A DNA stretch of 64,000 bases, from contig CM064670.1 of NCBI GenBank assembly GCA_032717465.1, positions 16,926,109-16,990,108 on the forward strand, written 5' to 3'. This stretch comes from Coenobita brevimanus (lineage: Eukaryota > Arthropoda > Malacostraca > Decapoda > Coenobitidae). Shown one piece after another: positions 62,262 to 64,000 of this stretch; the first letter of the stretch is position 1; every line of letters begins with the position of its first letter. The position numbers and the translations under genes were made by a program. The notes under the pieces were generated by a model. The model searched no databases, was not told the origin of the DNA, and saw only the letters and a list, made by a program, of their open reading frames with translations.

Positions 62262-64000
62262 GAACAAACGTAAAGAAGAACAAGGTTAAACTTCACATAG
62301 GAGGCATGTTGGGAAATGAGTGTATCTTGATACCAGCTGTCTGTGAGGATCAAAACGTTTCCTTATTTTTAGATACAGGCTCTCCAGTGAACTTAATAAC
62401 ACATGAAGAACTAAACAGAATTCTTAAAAATAAAAAGAAAGTAACTTTTCTGGATGAAGCTGATTTAGAATTATACACAGTAGATGGTCAAGAGATTACA
62501 GTAAAAGGTATGATAAGATTAAATCTCAGTTTCACAGAAACTACAAGACCATTCTCTGCATTGTTCTATATCGTTGAAAACTTAGCAATTAAAGCTCATA
62601 TGTTACTGGGCTTAAGATCCATGAGAACTGAGAACATAACTATACTCCCACAAATGAATGGAATAGACTTTGATAATGAATTCATAGAGGAAATACTTTC
62701 AGAGCCCTCACCGATTGGTAGAAGAGATCCAAAAAGAATTGGTAATATTAAAGGCTTTAACAAACATACACAAACAGATGAGTGTATAGATCCACTTACA
62801 CCAGCAACCCCATCCTCCAGAATTAGTGACCCAGATAACAGTACTGATTTATCAATTTTTCCAGCCCATCTCACTAATGATTTGGTTATACCACCTAATT
62901 CATACATGAAGGTTACCATAAAGAGCAAATTACGGAATAGTACTGTTCTTGTCTTAGAAGAATTATGTAAAGTAAAGGGATTGTCAGTAGAAAACGCATT
63001 ATGTCATACGAACGACGAAGGGCTAACTCAGATATTCATTATTAATCACATGAATGGGGAAGTTCAGTTGAAGAAGGGAACTTGCATAGTTAATATTGAA
63101 AAATGTTTCGCCCCTGTGAAGGAAATAAATATTGGTGGAGTAACAAGTGAGATCAAATCTATGGATAGAGAAAGAATAAAAGAGAATTTAATTCACTCAG
63201 GTGAATTTGACGAAGAAAATGATTTGTTAACCCTGCTGGAAACACACAGGGACACCGTAGCATTGCCCGGAGAACAATTAGGGTGTACTAACTTGATTAA
63301 TCACATGATTAATGTGCACCCAGAAACACCACCAATTTTCGTACCAGCTTATCGCATACCACACTCCCAACGTACACTTGCAAATCAGTATGTCGATGAA
63401 ATGTTAAAGCTTGGAATTATCGAGCCTTCAGTTTCTCCGTGGAACGCGCCCCTTTTCTTTGTGCCCAAGAGAAATGGAGAAATGCGTGCGGTAGTAGATT
63501 ACCGTAAACTAAATAATCACACAATCCCAGACAGATTTCCCATGCCATTGCTAAGTGATGTTCTACAGAATATTGGTCCTGAGAATAATATATTCTCGAC
63601 CATCGATCTCCTAAACGGATACTATCAGATTCCGGTATCTCAGGAGTCACGTAAATACACTGCCTTTTCAACAAACAGAGGCCATTATCAATATACAAGA
63701 ATGCCAATGGGACTGAGGACAGCCCCCGGTACGTTCCAGCGTCTTATGAATTACGTATTGTCCGGAATTTTAGGACAAGGAATATTTGTTTATCTTGACG
63801 ATATTATTATCGCAACGAAGAATATTAAGGATCATCTCAGGAAATTAGACTTACTCTTACAAAAGCTTAGTGATGCTGGATTAAAAATTAAACTTTCTAA
63901 ATGCAAATTTTGCTTTAAGGAAATAAATTTCTTAGGCCACAAATTAAGTTCTGATGGTATTCACACCACTGATGACAAAATACAGGCAGTGAGAGATTTT
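62261..64000 (+). CDS. pol: Gypsy-1 copy 5 pol (partial): protease and RT
   Basis: Open without a stop to the window edge (about 580 codons). The first ATG is at 62304, but expression is more likely by frameshift from gag. Protease: F-L-D-T-G-S-P-V near 62370 (catalytic DTG) and M-L-L-G-L-R near 62600. A spacer with F-P-A-H-L-T-N-D and L-E-E-L-C-K-V-K follows. RT: A-L-P-G-E-Q-L-G-C-T-N, P-S-V-S-P-W-N-A-P, V-V-D-Y-R-K-L-N, F-S-T-I-D-L-L-N-G-Y, R-M-P-M-G-L-R-T-A-P and catalytic V-Y-L-D-D near 63795. The frame continues into L-G-H-K-L-S-S at the edge. Protease-RT order here is normal Gypsy, unlike the Gmr1-like element. RT nearly identical to the fragment at 9784-11186. This copy may be recent apart from the gag lesion. 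Confidence 0.9.

Overview
This is a gene-poor, repeat-dense eukaryotic genomic window. I found no single-copy host gene, rRNA, canonical tRNA gene, CRISPR array or bacterial-style operon. Nearly everything I recognise is a transposable element or a microsatellite. The mix (GATA-tailed endonuclease/RT LINEs, a Penelope remnant, Tc1/mariner, Gypsy elements, and very long TA, CA and CT tracts) resembles decapod crustacean genomes, but that taxonomic guess is inference.

Layout. 1-9 kb: an RTE-like LINE (LINE-A), a Penelope-like fragment, a broken Tc1 transposon, a short LINE-B copy with an 11-bp target duplication, and the gag remnant of an LTR element on the minus strand whose probable LTR carries a hAT-type MITE. 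9-15.6 kb: a Gypsy-1 pol fragment, a CR1/Jockey-like LINE fragment, two head-to-tail AGGTCA-rich Helitron-like repeats, a candidate solo LTR and a ~330-bp CA tract. 15.65-24.5 kb: one long LINE (LINE-F) split by a LINE-A copy with an 855-codon open frame, a TGTTGCC-ended inverted-repeat element and a TA-flanked 1.2-kb inverted-repeat element. Two of these three insertions can be shown to restore the LINE-F reading frame when removed. 24.5-33.1 kb: LINE-C, a near-complete LINE-E, and two SINE-like families (SINE-1, SINE-2) joined by TA tracts.

33.1-39.3 kb holds the best-preserved element: a complete LTR retrotransposon with ~750-bp LTRs about 2% different, a 4-bp GTAT duplication, and the pol order protease-integrase-RT-RNase H. 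Integrase before RT is the Gmr1-type arrangement, not the normal Gypsy order. It has one in-frame TGA in gag, and Glu where the second integrase catalytic Asp is expected.

39.4-49.5 kb: a mostly unassigned stretch with a trinucleotide tract, then LINE-C, LINE-B (13-bp duplication) and LINE-D copies on the minus strand. 49.6-64 kb: a Gypsy-1 cluster. One plus-strand copy contains a small inversion and a ~2-kb GC-rich insert with an 81-nt codon-phased minisatellite. It is fused tail to tail to a minus-strand gag that carries a TTAA-flanked piggyBac-like MITE. Then come a mariner fragment, LTR pieces, a LINE-B copy with a twin-priming-like inversion, and a Gypsy-1 copy (LTR, PBS, gag, pol) that runs off the window end. 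Its gag and pol frames meet at a -1 slippery heptamer.

The elements work as independent parasites: LINEs encode their own endonuclease/RT, LTR elements encode gag-pol, and the MITEs and SINEs depend on enzymes encoded elsewhere. The informative content is the nesting order and the precise junctions.
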